DNA of 64,000 bases from Ruminococcus sp. (GCA_017403985.1 JAFRDE010000021.1:1-64000), one strand, 5' to 3'; numbered from the stretch's first letter, positions 8,963 to 18,259 are shown. The notes: generated by a model from the sequence alone, not told the origin. Numbers and translations are program-made.

Positions 8963-9577
8963 TTACTCTTCACTTACATCTATATATTCGTTTAATACGC
9001 TCTTTATGTCCGACCACGAAAAGCCCATGCGGGACAGGGCGTTGACGCAGCGGCGGCGCCCCTTTTCGTCGTCGAGGGAGCGCGCGTACTTTTTATCGAT
9101 GATCGTTCTGATCTGTTCTTTTTCGTCGATAAAGAGCTCGCCTACTACCTCGTCGATCAGGTCGCGGTCGATACCTTTTTCATACAGCTTTTGGCGTACG
9201 CCGCGCTCGGACAGGTGCTTGAGGCTGACCAGATCGGCGGCGTAACGGCGCGCGTAGCGGCCGTCGTCGATAAGCCCCAGCTCTTCGAGGCGGGCGACTG
9301 CCGCTTCACATATGTCGTCGGGGTAATCGCGCCTGAGCTTGTCGAAAAGATCTTTGCGCGAGTGATCGCGGTAGGAGATCAGCCACATCGCCTTATCCTT
9401 ACAGCGTTTTTGATCGGAAGCCTGCACACATTCATGGAGCTGTTCGTCGTCGATCTCGCGTCCGACGTCAAAGCGGCGGGCGATCAGCACCTCCGTATCG
9501 AGCTTCATCGCGAACTCACCGTCGATATAGAGCGCGGAGAGCCCCTTTTTACGGGGCTCAACTGCGGTTATTTGCAT
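8963..9577 (-). CDS. recX: Regulatory protein RecX
   Basis: 204 residues, all-helical, with the three-helix repeats of RecX. Recognisable parts are the DGEFAMKLDTEVL start region, AMWLISYRDHSRKDLFDKL, and RRDYPDDICEAAVARLEELGLIDDGRYARRYAADL. RecX binds RecA filaments and dampens recombination. It lies about 150 bases downstream of recA in the same direction, separated by a repeat, and just upstream of rimO. Start ATG follows AGGAAG. Confidence 0.9.
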   Translation of the reverse strand: MQITAVEPRKKGLSALYIDGEFAMKLDTEVLIARRFDVGREIDDEQLHECVQASDQKRCKDKAMWLISYRDHSRKDLFDKLRRDYPDDICEAAVARLEELGLIDDGRYARRYAADLVSLKHLSERGVRQKLYEKGIDRDLIDEVVGELFIDEKEQIRTIIDKKYARSLDDEKGRRRCVNALSRMGFSWSDIKSVLNEYIDVSEE

Positions 9578-9599
9578 AATGGTACTTCCTAATACTATT

Positions 9600-9720
9600 C
9601 AGGAGATGGTTGTTTCAAGACCGTTACCGGCACGCGGCAGACAGGTGCCGTAACTTGCCGCATGCCACCGGTCACCGGTTGCGTGCTGCTTGTCACCGGT
9701 CACTTGCCACCGGTCACTAA
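9600..9720. repeat. Short tandem/inverted repeat rich in CACCGGT
   Basis: The recA-recX gap holds several near-copies of GTCACCGGT and TTGCCACCGGTCAC, plus a small hairpin (GGCAC / GTGCC). It is the complement of the 'AGTGACCAGTGGCAAG' repeats at 20195-20245 and 44100-44160. Confidence 0.6.
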
Positions 9721-9725
9721 GCAAA

Positions 9726-10850
9726 TCAATCTTCTACAAGAATGTCGATCTTGGAGCTTTTCTTTTTCTTATCCGCGGCGGGAGCAGGCGCGGGAGCGGG
9801 CTCGGGCTTAGCGGCGGGGATCGCAGCGGAAGCCGATCTCGCCGGCTTCTTGGGGCGGGCGGAGAGCTTGTCGACGTTCTCCCACAGCTCTTTTTCGATC
9901 TTATTGCGGAGCTCGTCGTCATTCTTTAAGAGCTCCTTGACGTTGTCGCGGCCCTGACCTAAACGCATATCGCCGTAGTAGAACCACGCGCCGCTCTTCT
10001 GCATGACGTCAGCCTTAACGGCTAAGTCGATCAGCTCGCCGACGCGGCTGATGCCCTCGCCGTACATGATATCGAATTCCGCTTCCTTGAAAGGGGGAGC
10101 GATCTTGTTCTTGACGACCTTCGCTCTGGTACGGGAGCCGACCATTTCGCCGTTGACCTTGAGGGTTTCAATGCGGCGGATGTCGATACGCACGGAGGAG
10201 TAGAATTTTAAGGCTCTGCCGCCCGTGGTGACCTCGGGGTTGCCGTATACGACGCCGACCTTCTCACGCAGCTGGTTGATGAAGATCGCGACACAGTTGG
10301 ACTTATTGATCGCGCCCGCTAATTTACGCAGCGCCTGGGACATCAGGCGAGCCTGCAGACCGACGTGGCTGTCGCCCATCTCGCCCTCGATCTCCGCCTT
10401 GGGAACGAGCGCCGCGACAGAGTCGATGACGATGACGTCGATCGCGCCGGAGCGGATCAGCGCCTCGGCGATCTCGAGCGCGTCCTCACCGGTGTCGGGC
10501 TGAGAGACGAGCAGGCTGTCGACGTCGACGCCTAAAGCGGCGGCATAGACGGGATCGAGCGCGTGCTCTACGTCGATGAAGGCGACGTTGCCGCCGTTCT
10601 TCTGACCCTCGGCGATGCAGTGCAGCGAGAGGGTGGTTTTACCCGAGCTTTCGGGTCCGTATATCTCGACGATTCTGCCGCGCGGCAGACCGCCGATACC
10701 GAGCGCGATATCGAGGCTCAGTGAGCCGGTCGAGATGTGCTCGACGTTCATATGGGAGTTCTGGCCGAGCTTCATGACGGCACCCTTGCCGAACTGTTTT
10801 TCGATTTGTGATAATGCTGTTTCCAGCGCCTTGTTCTTATCCAGAGCCAT
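9726..10850 (-). CDS. recA: Recombinase RecA
   Basis: 374 residues. ATP-dependent strand-exchange protein for homologous recombination and activation of LexA self-cleavage. The Walker A site GPESSGKT lies near residue 66 and the Walker B-type [10 protein letters not shown] near 140. [28 protein letters not shown] is the conserved L1/L2 region. The C-terminus is a low-complexity Ala/Pro tail that ends in basic and acidic residues. ATG at 10850 follows GGAGAG. A promoter with a possible LexA site lies upstream, and recX follows downstream. Confidence 0.97.
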   Translation of the reverse strand: MALDKNKALETALSQIEKQFGKGAVMKLGQNSHMNVEHISTGSLSLDIALGIGGLPRGRIVEIYGPESSGKTTLSLHCIAEGQKNGGNVAFIDVEHALDPVYAAALGVDVDSLLVSQPDTGEDALEIAEALIRSGAIDVIVIDSVAALVPKAEIEGEMGDSHVGLQARLMSQALRKLAGAINKSNCVAIFINQLREKVGVVYGNPEVTTGGRALKFYSSVRIDIRRIETLKVNGEMVGSRTRAKVVKNKIAPPFKEAEFDIMYGEGISRVGELIDLAVKADVMQKSGAWFYYGDMRLGQGRDNVKELLKNDDELRNKIEKELWENVDKLSARPKKPARSASAAIPAAKPEPAPAPAPAADKKKKSSKIDILVED

Positions 10851-10896
10851 GGTGATTCTCTCCTTCGGTTTCTGTTATACTTATTTTTGCACCAAT

Positions 10897-10947
10897 ATTA
10901 TAGCATATATGTTTGAAAATAGCAAGAACTTTTCGAACAAAAATTCT
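10897..10947 (-). promoter_or_regulatory. recA promoter with a possible LexA (SOS) box
   Basis: On the minus strand TTGCTA (10920-10925) and TATAAT (10897-10902) are 17 bases apart. Just upstream lies AGAATTTTTGTTCG (10934-10947), which matches eight of the ten fixed positions of the Firmicutes LexA box CGAAC-N4-GTTCG. The promoter is convincing; the LexA box is tentative. Confidence 0.65.
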
Positions 10948-10957
10948 ATCCGGTTTA

Positions 10958-11092
10958 TCTGTCATTGCGAGGCTCTTTAGAGCCGTGGCAATCCCACAAA
11001 GCGGCGCACTGCCTTTTCTGTATATATCAATCCGGCTGCAGGCGACAGGGGGATTCCCACGTCGCAAATGAAATTTGCTCCTCGGAATGACA
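10958..11092. repeat. Interspersed repeat, 'GTCATTGCGA...GGAATGACA' type
   Basis: Begins TGTCATTGCGAGGC and ends with GCTCCTCGGAATGACA, so the ends are inverted copies. The middle holds GTGGCAATCCCAC and GGGGATTCCCACG. It fills the gap between prmC and recA. Confidence 0.65.
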
Positions 11093-11093
11093 A

Positions 11094-11933
11094 CTATATG
11101 ACAGCCGTTACCGCGCGTGTGATCCCCTGTATATCGGGATATCCCTTGATATCGGTAAACTCTGCTGTTTTCAGCATTTCGGCGATACGGTCATACTGCC
11201 CTTCGCCGATCTCGAAGGCGATACAGCCGCCCTCTTTGAGCTTTTTTGTCCACAGGCGGATGATCATTTCATAGAAATCATATCCGTCCTCGCCACCGTC
11301 CAGCGCGAGCCGCGGTTCATACTGCACTTCGCTTTGCAGTTCGGCGATCTCATCCGAGCGGATGTAGGGCGGATTGGATACGATCATGTCGAGCGAGGCG
11401 TCATCAAAACTGTTGACGCAGTCCGCTAAATCGGCATGGATCGCTTCGACCTTCGCCTGATTCAGTTCGATATTTTCCTGCAAATAGGAGAAAGCGAGAT
11501 CGCTTTTTTCTACGGCATAGACGGTCGCGTTTTTCAGCTCTTTTTCGAGCGTAATTGCAATAATACCCGAGCCGGCGCACAGATCGATAATAACCGGATC
11601 GGGGATGTTTTTTGCAGCTGCCAGCGCCTCGCGGACGACCACTTCCGTGTCGTCGCGCGGGATCAGCACGCCCTCGCCGACCTTGTATGCGCGATCCATG
11701 AAATACCATTGTCCGATCACATACTGGATCGGCTCACCTGCGGCGCGACGCCGCGCCATCAAGACGGCTTTTTCGGTACTCTCATCGGGGATTTCGTTAT
11801 CCCGCAGGATCAGCTCCGTGCGCGTGCAGTTCAGCACCGCGCAGAGGATCTCCGCCGCGTCGCCGTCGGGGTTCTCGACGTCCGCACGGGTGAGCAGGCT
11901 TTTCAGCGCGTTACGAAGCGCAGGAACAGTCAT
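11094..11933 (-). CDS. prmC: Peptide chain release factor N5-glutamine methyltransferase
   Basis: 279 residues. Methylates the GGQ glutamine of release factors RF1/RF2. The N-terminal helical domain is followed by IPRDDTEVVVREAL, the SAM motif IIDLCAGSGIIAITL near residue 115, and the catalytic VSNPPYIRSDE (NPPY) near residue 186. The start overlaps the end of the DUF1385 gene by 23 bases, the order usual in Firmicutes. Length and motifs are normal. Confidence 0.94.
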   Translation of the reverse strand: MTVPALRNALKSLLTRADVENPDGDAAEILCAVLNCTRTELILRDNEIPDESTEKAVLMARRRAAGEPIQYVIGQWYFMDRAYKVGEGVLIPRDDTEVVVREALAAAKNIPDPVIIDLCAGSGIIAITLEKELKNATVYAVEKSDLAFSYLQENIELNQAKVEAIHADLADCVNSFDDASLDMIVSNPPYIRSDEIAELQSEVQYEPRLALDGGEDGYDFYEMIIRLWTKKLKEGGCIAFEIGEGQYDRIAEMLKTAEFTDIKGYPDIQGITRAVTAVI

Positions 11934-12909
11934 TGACGATATCCGAGCCGTCGTCCGGGATGACCGCCTTCATCGCTTCGATGGCACATTCGATCATCTC
12001 GTCGTCGGGTTCCTTGGTGGTGATGCGCTGCGCCCACAGTCCGGGCGTCGCGAGGATATGGGTGAATACGTTATCATACTTGCCGCACAGCTTGATGCAC
12101 TCATAGCCGAGTCCGACCATGATGGGCAGGAGGAGCAGTCTTAACAGCGGCCGGAGGACCGGCATATTGGGGAACGTGGGGATGAACAAGCCGACAACGA
12201 TGCCGACGATCAGCGTCACGACCAGGAACGAGGTGCCGCAGCGCGGATGGAAGCGGATCTGCTTGCGGACGTTCTCGACCGTGAGCTCTTCTTCGTTTTC
12301 GTAACAGAAGATGGTTTTATGCTCCGCGCCGTGATATTTGAACACGCGCTTGATGTCCTTCGTCTGTGAAACCAGCAGCATATAGCTGAAGAAAAGGATG
12401 AGCTTCAAAACGCCCTCAAAGGCGGATTGCAGCAGCCTGGTGGGTTCCTCAGTCCAATCGGTGATAAGCGGCTTGATCAGCCATGTGAAGAGCATGGACG
12501 GCAGCACGATGAACAGACCGACCGCCAGCGCAACGCCTAAGATGGTGGCGATGACCATGATGACGTTCATCAGCTTATCGCCGAACTTGTCGTCCAGCCA
12601 TTTTTCGAACTTGGAGGGCTCTTCCTCCTCGACCAGACCGGCTTCCATCGCCTTGTCGGCGGACAGCCCGAGCGCCTTGTAGCTCAGGCGCATACTGTCG
12701 ATCATGCCCGCGATACCGCGAACGATCGGCAGCTTCCAGAATTTCGCCTTGAACAGAGGCTTTACTTCGATATCTTCGGTGTAGATGGTGTCTTCATTGA
12801 CCCGGCACGCGACGGTGGTGCGCTTGGGTCCGCGCATCATGATGCCCTCGATCAGAGCGGAGCCGCCGATGGAGGTGATGCGCTTTTGTTTGTCTTTCTG
12901 TTTTTTCAT
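11911..12909 (-). CDS. DUF1385-family integral membrane protein
   Basis: 332 residues. The motif GGSALIEGIMMRGPKRT near the N-terminus marks the DUF1385 family. Two or more hydrophobic stretches follow (about residues 112-145 and 165-185), then KYHGAEHKTIFCYE and RFHPRCGTSFL, and a further membrane pair. HGAEHK and HPRCGTSF are invariant in the family and suggest a metal or catalytic site, but no activity is known to me. Translation is coupled to prmC by overlap. ATG at 12909 follows GGAAC. Confidence 0.88.
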   Translation of the reverse strand: MKKQKDKQKRITSIGGSALIEGIMMRGPKRTTVACRVNEDTIYTEDIEVKPLFKAKFWKLPIVRGIAGMIDSMRLSYKALGLSADKAMEAGLVEEEEPSKFEKWLDDKFGDKLMNVIMVIATILGVALAVGLFIVLPSMLFTWLIKPLITDWTEEPTRLLQSAFEGVLKLILFFSYMLLVSQTKDIKRVFKYHGAEHKTIFCYENEEELTVENVRKQIRFHPRCGTSFLVVTLIVGIVVGLFIPTFPNMPVLRPLLRLLLLPIMVGLGYECIKLCGKYDNVFTHILATPGLWAQRITTKEPDDEMIECAIEAMKAVIPDDGSDIVNDCSCAS

Positions 12910-12935
12910 ATTGTTCCTTCCAAATGATCAGATTA

Positions 12936-13358
12936 TCAGCAATAACCGCAGTCGATAAATACCCATTGACCGCCGTTCCTGCGACATAAAATCCAGCTCC
13001 ACTCGGTAACAGTGGAACCGGGTTCTAATATACCGTCGTCTGAACTGTCTATATGATAGGTTGACAGCAAGGCGATAAGTTCATCGTAATCCCCGTATGT
13101 TTCCGGGGAGTATTGATCTTCCAAGTATTCGTCGCCTGCGTAGTGAATCTCCTTCAGCGAGGAGCCGGTGAATTCTTTTTTGAAAAAGTCTAAAGTCACA
13201 TTGATAGCGGCGTCGATATCCTCTTGCGTGTAAATCGCGGAATCGACCGGCGTAACAGTGACCTGAGAGACGTTTCCCTGTCCGCAGGAACAAAGGATGA
13301 TGTAGACGGCGAGAATCAATACGAGTAAAAAGGATTTTGGTTTATTCTGACTTTTCAT
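12936..13358 (-). CDS. Small lipoprotein, DUF4829-like
   Basis: 140 residues with a lysine-containing signal (KPKSFLLVLILAVYIIL) and a lipobox-like LCSC, so it is probably lipid-anchored outside the membrane. The mature part, with YTQEDIDAAINVTLDFFKKEF and an ending in EWSWILCRRNGGQWVFIDCGYC, resembles small DUF4829-type domains that fold like NTF2. Two cysteines near the end could pair. AAGGAG lies eight bases upstream of the ATG. Function unknown. Confidence 0.65.
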   Translation of the reverse strand: MKSQNKPKSFLLVLILAVYIILCSCGQGNVSQVTVTPVDSAIYTQEDIDAAINVTLDFFKKEFTGSSLKEIHYAGDEYLEDQYSPETYGDYDELIALLSTYHIDSSDDGILEPGSTVTEWSWILCRRNGGQWVFIDCGYC

Positions 13359-13375
13359 GAATAATCTCCTTTTTG

Positions 13376-13518
13376 AGCCTCCCTTTCCTAAGGGAGGTGC
13401 CCGATAGGGCGGAGGGTTGCTAAAATTGGTTTTACGACGTTTTTAAAAGTCATCTGCTATTAATGTATCAACCCTCAGTCAGCTAACGCTGACAGCTCCC
13501 TTAGGAAAGGGAGCCTTT
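13376..13518. repeat. Palindromic intergenic repeat, 'CTCCCTTTCCTAAGGGAGG' family
   Basis: Left end GCCTCCCTTTCCTAAGGGAG, right end CTCCCTTAGGAAAGGGAGCC, with CAACCCTCAGTCAGC in between. Same layout as 7483-7620. Confidence 0.7.
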
Positions 13519-14971
13519 ATGTTGTCATCCCGCCGAGCGGCTGGGTGTCGTCGTCCAGCGCCGCCGCTTCGTTGAAGATGGGGATGGTGATGGTGACGGT
13601 GGTACCTACCTCGGGCGAGCTTTCAATCTCGAGGGTACCCTTGTGCATCTTGATGATCTCGTCGGCTACCGCCAGTCCGATGCCGGAGCCGTTGATCTTC
13701 TGGTTCGCTTTATAGAATTTATCTTTCACCTTCGGCAGATCCTCGGGATCGATGCCGCAGCCGTTGTCGGCGACAACGACCTTGATGGTGTGCTCTTTAA
13801 AGTCCTGATAGACCTGCACGCCGATCATACCGCCCTCGGGGGTGTATTTCAGCGCGTTGTCGATCACGTTCAGGAACACTTGCTTTAAGCGGTTGCGGTC
13901 GCCGTAGATGATGGGCATCTCTTCGGGATCGTCATACAGCAGGTGCTTGCCCTCCGAGAGGGCGCGCTCCTTGAGCATATAGACCGCCTCGTCGATCTCG
14001 GCGAGGATATCCATGCGCTCCATCTGCATGGTCAGTCTGCCGCTCTGGAGCTTGGAGAAGTCGAGGAGCTCCTCGACCAGCGAGGTCAGACGGGAACTTT
14101 CCTTGACGATGACGCTCATGCCCTTTTCGAGCGTGACGCGGTCGGGCACGCCGTACTGCATGGTCTCCGCCCAGCCCTTGATGGCGGTCAGCGGGGTACG
14201 CAGCTCGTGGGAGACGCGCGAGATAAAGTCGTTCTTGAGCTTTTCGTTCGCGTCGAGCTCCTTCGCCATATCGTTGATGGTGTCGCTAAGGTCGCCGATC
14301 TCGTCGTCGTACATCTTGTCGACCTTCGCGGTGAAATCGCCGTGTGCGATCTGCTGGGCGGTTTCGGTCATGCCGCGTACGGGCCGTATAATCGAACGGA
14401 TAAAATAATAACCCGACAGCGCGACGACCGCGATGATCAGCAGACCTACCGCCGAGGCGATCAGGGTATAGATCAGCACCTTGAGGTTCGCGTTTCGCAG
14501 GGAGGATACATAGCGCACCGCGCCGAGCTCCGCGCCCTGTACGCTGCGGATGACTCTGGTGACCGCCATGATCTTTTCGCCCGCGTCCGAGCGTCCGGTG
14601 TAACGGGATATGCCGTTTTCGCTCTTTAAGGCGTCTGCATAGTCCGGAGCCGTCTCATCGGACGGCACAAAGCCGGTGGAGGTCATCACGATCCGTCCGG
14701 AGGCGTTGAGCACCTGCAGTTCCACCTCGTCCTTATAGCTGATATCGGCAGCGTAGGCGGATGCGGCGTCAATAAAGGTATCGGTGCTGTCCGATACTCC
14801 TTCCGGAAACACGGCGTCGAGCTCCTTGCTGTGGCTGACCAGCGCGTTTTCCACCGACGCGTAGCAAAGCGAGCGAACAGCAACGGACAAAGAAACGACC
14901 AGCAGGACGATGATCGCCAGAATAACGCCGAACGTATTGATCAGCCATCGTTTGCTGATTCCCTTGAACAT
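13517..14971 (-). CDS. Membrane sensor histidine kinase (HAMP, HisKA, HATPase)
   Basis: About 484 residues. TM1 spans residues 10-32; an extracytoplasmic sensor domain follows to about 162; TM2 is near 165-190. Next come a HAMP domain (RPVRGMTETAQQIAHGDF), the phosphoacceptor box FISRVSHELRTPLTAIKGW (His near 260), and an ATPase domain with N box FLNVIDNALKYTPEGG and G boxes VADNGCGI and GSGIGLAVADEI. The architecture is PhoR/WalK-like, without a PAS domain. ATG at 14971 is preferred because AAAGGGGG is eight bases upstream. It lies downstream of the response regulator gene, its likely partner. Signal unknown. Confidence 0.9.
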   Translation of the reverse strand: MFKGISKRWLINTFGVILAIIVLLVVSLSVAVRSLCYASVENALVSHSKELDAVFPEGVSDSTDTFIDAASAYAADISYKDEVELQVLNASGRIVMTSTGFVPSDETAPDYADALKSENGISRYTGRSDAGEKIMAVTRVIRSVQGAELGAVRYVSSLRNANLKVLIYTLIASAVGLLIIAVVALSGYYFIRSIIRPVRGMTETAQQIAHGDFTAKVDKMYDDEIGDLSDTINDMAKELDANEKLKNDFISRVSHELRTPLTAIKGWAETMQYGVPDRVTLEKGMSVIVKESSRLTSLVEELLDFSKLQSGRLTMQMERMDILAEIDEAVYMLKERALSEGKHLLYDDPEEMPIIYGDRNRLKQVFLNVIDNALKYTPEGGMIGVQVYQDFKEHTIKVVVADNGCGIDPEDLPKVKDKFYKANQKINGSGIGLAVADEIIKMHKGTLEIESSPEVGTTVTITIPIFNEAAALDDDTQPLGGMTT

Positions 14972-14991
14972 GACTGTCACCCCCTTTTTGG

Positions 14992-15175
14992 TTAATGGTT
15001 AACGGTTAATAGTGAATGGTTGAGGGCGGGCTCTGCCCGCACCCGAATGATATTGATAAGGCGGAATACATTTCATAGAGTGAACAGCGTTACAGTGAAT
15101 GGATGGTAATATTAACCAAAAGCCGTCAGGCATTCCCATCACCATTCACCCTTCACTATTCACCATTCACCGTAA
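14992..15175. repeat. Intergenic repeat, 'GTGAATGGT' with 'GGGCTCTGCCCGCACCCG'
   Basis: Tandem near-copies of GGTTAACGGTTAATAGTG occur at the left, with GGCGGGCTCTGCCCGCACCC next to them, and CACCATTCACCCTTCACTATT at the right. The ends are inverted copies. Related units are at 6337-6400, 48532-48600 and 49937-50083. It separates the response regulator from its kinase. Confidence 0.65.
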
Positions 15176-15188
15176 ATCGCAAAGCGAT

Positions 15189-15893
15189 TTACACCGTGTC
15201 CCACTTATAGCCCAGACCCCATACGGTCACGATGTACTTGGGGTTAGAGGGCTCGTCTTCGACCTTCATGCGCAGGCGGCGGATGTTGACGTCGACGATC
15301 TTTTCCTCGCCGACATACGCCTCGCCCCATACGTGGTTGAGGATATCGGTACGGTCGAGCGCTACGCCGGGGTTAGAGAAGAAGTATTCCATGATCTGGA
15401 ACTCTACCTGCGTCAGCTCGATCATCTTGCCGTTCTTCATTAAGGCGCGGTTCCTGAGGTTCAGGGTAAAGATACCGCTCTGCAGCTCTTCCTTGAAGTT
15501 GTTCTCGTTCTTCTGCTCGGAGAGGGATACTCTGCGGTACAGCGAGTCGACGCGCGCGGTCAGCTCCGAGGGGGAGAAGGGCTTGGTGATATAGTCGTCC
15601 GCGCCGAGCATCAGACCGGTGACTTTGTCCATCTCCTGCGTGCGCGCGGACAGCATGATGATGCCGATGCCGGAATTTCTGTTTCTAAGCTCCTTGCAGA
15701 CCTGCAGGCCGTCGATGCCCGGCATCATGATGTCGAGGATCGCGACGTCAAAGTCGCCGTTGTGCTCCTCGTACTTTTCGAGAGCCATTTCGCCGCAGTC
15801 AGCTTCTACGACGTCGTAGCCCGCTCTTCTGAGATTGATGACCACAAAGTCGCGGATAGCGGCTTCGTCTTCACATACCAGAATCTTTTTCAT
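15189..15893 (-). CDS. OmpR/PhoB-type response regulator
   Basis: 234 residues. The receiver domain has the acidic pair ILVCEDEA, phospho-acceptor DVAILDIMMPGIDG (Asp near 53), the switch MLSART and the conserved lysine ITKPFSPSEL. The C-terminal winged helix has LTQVEFQIMEYFFSNPGVALDRTDIL and IVDVNIRRLRMKVEDE, followed by KYIVTVWGLGYKW, as in WalR/PhoP. It is transcribed ahead of the sensor kinase gene. ATG at 15893 follows GGAGG. Confidence 0.93.
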   Translation of the reverse strand: MKKILVCEDEAAIRDFVVINLRRAGYDVVEADCGEMALEKYEEHNGDFDVAILDIMMPGIDGLQVCKELRNRNSGIGIIMLSARTQEMDKVTGLMLGADDYITKPFSPSELTARVDSLYRRVSLSEQKNENNFKEELQSGIFTLNLRNRALMKNGKMIELTQVEFQIMEYFFSNPGVALDRTDILNHVWGEAYVGEEKIVDVNIRRLRMKVEDEPSNPKYIVTVWGLGYKWDTV

Positions 15894-15993
15894 AACAATA
15901 ACCTCCGTTCGGGATTAGTTTACTGAATCATTTATTCCATCGGTTGTCGTCGCGAAGCCTTTTTGCTTTCGCGGTCTCAACCGATCATAACCG

Positions 15994-17298
15994 TTATTCT
16001 GCGGCTCCCAGTAAAAGGAAGCTGTCCGTGATATCCTCGTGAGAGAAGGGTGACCCTTCGCTGAGGATGTAGGTATAGGTGTAGGTGCTCGTATCGGCGA
16101 GCTTCGCCTCCGCCGTCAGGCTGCTGTCGAAATTGTTTTTGTCATACCGCTTGACGGTCAGCAGCTCCTTGCCGATCACCGGCTCGCTGCCCTTGTAGCT
16201 CAGGTCGTACAGCGTGACCGCGTTGTCGGCGGTGTATCGCGCAGTAAGCGCGGAGATTGTCCCGGGGTCAAACTGCAGCATAAAGCCCAGCTTGTCGCAC
16301 AGGACGGCGCTTTGTGTGAATGACAGCGCCATCAGCTCGGGATCGTAATCGCACCAGCGCACCAGACTGCACACCGTGTCAGTGTCCTCGTCCTTCGTTT
16401 GCTCCATCAGGCTGCACATCGGCACCTCGACGATATCGTCGCCGTCGATATCCGTACAGCAGACGGGGGAGGAGCGGACGCTCTGGCTGTAGCTGCTGTT
16501 CAAAAAGAGCGGATTGACCAGCATATGCGCCGCCAGATCGTAGTACAGCAGCTGGGTGGTATAATCGCCGTTTTCGAGCTTTCCGTCGGCGATCGCCCCG
16601 TACAGCCCGTCGCCGATCTGTCCGAAGCGCAGATCGATATAGGATCGTACGTCGGCGTCGATCTCGCAGGAGGATTTTTCGCCGAAGCCGTCGTCGCCGC
16701 AGGTGAGAAGGCTCGCCTTTGCCGTTTTGCTGTCGGCGGAGGGGAGCGTCAGCAGGACGTCCGCGGATGCGTTGTCGTCGAAATCTCCGACGGCATAATC
16801 CGTAAAGCCTTCGGCGACCGGCACGTCGCTGACGCCGCCGTTGAGGATATACGCCCGGATCGTCGGGAGAGAAGAGGCAAAGTCAAAGCTGATGATGACG
16901 TCTTCCGTACCGTCTGAGTTGACGTCCGCGAAGCTCAGCTTATGAACGTTGGCGGAATACAGCTGTGTGCTGCCGTAAAGGACGTAGTCGTCGTCCTGCT
17001 TCATCGCCGTCAGCAGGCGAGGGGTGCCGTCCGCGGCACAGTACAGCGCGATCGCTTCGTCAACGTCGTCGCCGTTGACGTCGTGCCGGATGATGCCGCT
17101 TTTATATTCGCCGGACGCGGGATAGATCAGCGTGTAGGCGCCTTTTGCGTCCTTTTCGATCATATCCTGCACCTGCGCGCGGTCGCCTCCCGCCTTCGGC
17201 GGGGCGAGGATATCGGGGTCGTTGAGGCTTAAAGAGGTACAGCCCGTCAGCAGTACCGCCGTTATCATCACGGCAGCCAACATTCGCTGTACTTTCAT
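15994..17298 (-). CDS. Lipoprotein with FG-GAP/VCBS-like repeats
   Basis: About 434 residues. The signal MKVQRMLAAVMITAVLLTGC ends in a lipobox (LTGC), so the protein should be anchored on the outer face of the membrane. Repeats such as HDVNGDDVDEAIALY, FADVNSDGTEDVIISF, GDFDDNASADVLLTL and CTDIDGDDIVEVPM resemble the calcium-binding D-x-D-x-D-G loops of FG-GAP beta-propeller repeats. AAAGGAGG lies upstream of the ATG at 17298; the frame stays open further upstream but overlaps no ribosome site. It is followed by a regulator-kinase pair on the same strand. Function unknown; binding of a ligand outside the cell is inferred. Confidence 0.75.
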   Translation of the reverse strand: MKVQRMLAAVMITAVLLTGCTSLSLNDPDILAPPKAGGDRAQVQDMIEKDAKGAYTLIYPASGEYKSGIIRHDVNGDDVDEAIALYCAADGTPRLLTAMKQDDDYVLYGSTQLYSANVHKLSFADVNSDGTEDVIISFDFASSLPTIRAYILNGGVSDVPVAEGFTDYAVGDFDDNASADVLLTLPSADSKTAKASLLTCGDDGFGEKSSCEIDADVRSYIDLRFGQIGDGLYGAIADGKLENGDYTTQLLYYDLAAHMLVNPLFLNSSYSQSVRSSPVCCTDIDGDDIVEVPMCSLMEQTKDEDTDTVCSLVRWCDYDPELMALSFTQSAVLCDKLGFMLQFDPGTISALTARYTADNAVTLYDLSYKGSEPVIGKELLTVKRYDKNNFDSSLTAEAKLADTSTYTYTYILSEGSPFSHEDITDSFLLLGAAE

Positions 17299-17315
17299 GC
17301 TCTTGCCTCCTTTAT

Positions 17316-17350
17316 TGATTGTAGGGGAGGGGCTTGCTCCTCCCGTGTTA
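17316..17350. repeat. Short repeat GTAGGGGAGGGGCTTGCTCCTCCCG
   Basis: A small palindrome (GGGAGG...CCTCCC) with copies at 49412-49438 and 55779-55803. Confidence 0.6.
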
Positions 17351-17356
17351 CCTGCA

Positions 17357-18013
17357 TTATACCGTCGCTTCCAGATACTTGATCGGGATCCCTTCGTCGG
17401 TGAACATCTGTTCATGCTCGGTGACGATGTTGCCTTCGACCTCGCTGTTGTGCAGGTCGCGGGTGATATAGCGGATGTGATAACCCGCTTCCTCAAAGTA
17501 GCCGACGCTGTCCTCGAACAGCTCGTCGTCGTCGGTCTTGAAGTAGATGACCGCGTCTTCTGTGAGGAAGTCGCGGTACATTCTGAGCTTCCTCGGATAG
17601 GTCAGGCGGCGCTTCTGATGCTTCAGGCGCGGCCACGGATTGCAGAAGTTGATGTACATGACGGCGATGCCGTCGTCTGCGGAAAAGACTTTGTCGATCT
17701 CTTCGACGTTGCATCGTACGAGAGCGACGTTATCGGGGCTGTTCTTGCCGGCTTCGGCAAAGATCCGCTCGATGTTGCGCCGTCCTACGCCCAGCATATC
17801 GCTCTTGATGTCCATCGCGATGTAGTTGGTATCGGGATCGCGCAGGGCTTTTTCTGCGATAAAGGTGCACTTGCCGCAGCCGATCTCCAGCTCGATGGGC
17901 TTGTCATTGCCGAAAAAGACCTTCCATCTGCCGCGGTACTGCTCCGGTTCATTGGTATAGTAGCGGCATTCGGCGAGCTCCGGCTCCGCCCATTTCTTCT
18001 TTCTGATTCTCAT
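17357..18013 (-). CDS. trmB: tRNA (guanine-N7-)-methyltransferase
   Basis: 218 residues. Methylates G46 of tRNA using SAM. The family signatures are all present: IELEIGCGKCTFI near residue 42, NYIAMDIKSDML, INFCNPWPRLKHQKRRLTYP (the NxPDPWPKxxHxKRRL motif, here NPWPRLKHQKRRL) and TDDDELFEDSV near the C-terminus. The start at 18013 has only a weak ribosome site. It has its own promoter upstream. Confidence 0.94.
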   Translation of the reverse strand: MRIRKKKWAEPELAECRYYTNEPEQYRGRWKVFFGNDKPIELEIGCGKCTFIAEKALRDPDTNYIAMDIKSDMLGVGRRNIERIFAEAGKNSPDNVALVRCNVEEIDKVFSADDGIAVMYINFCNPWPRLKHQKRRLTYPRKLRMYRDFLTEDAVIYFKTDDDELFEDSVGYFEEAGYHIRYITRDLHNSEVEGNIVTEHEQMFTDEGIPIKYLEATV

Positions 18014-18101
18014 ATACCTGTCATATTCCTGTCTTCATGTGAAACTTGAGATAACCCTAATTACCCATACTATCACATGATATAGTTATAAACACTACAA
18101 C

Positions 18102-18130
18102 ATTATAACAAACCCTTGTGGTTTTTGCAA
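18102..18130 (-). promoter_or_regulatory. Promoter upstream of trmB
   Basis: On the minus strand TTGCAA, 17 bases, TATAAT, about 90 bases ahead of the trmB start. Between 18014 and 18225 I see nothing else. Confidence 0.7.
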
Positions 18131-18225
18131 TCTTTTTTTACATATATATGGCAGAAATTTTATCTTTTTCGCGGAAAATTTACAATTTGTTAAAACCGAT
18201 CGCTTTTTATTTTTCGTTTTGACAT

Positions 18226-18259
18226 AATAATAAAAGCGCGTTCATCAAGAACACGCTTT
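18226..18259 (-). terminator. Intrinsic terminator after the nif3-like gene
   Basis: On the minus strand AAAGCGTGTTC / GAACGCGCTTT with a five-base loop, then a T-rich run TTTTATTATT. Confidence 0.65.

Noticed and set aside
17299..17496. Longer start for the FG-GAP lipoprotein
   Set aside because: The upstream in-frame part overlaps trmB in another frame and has no ribosome site; the signal peptide begins at 17298.
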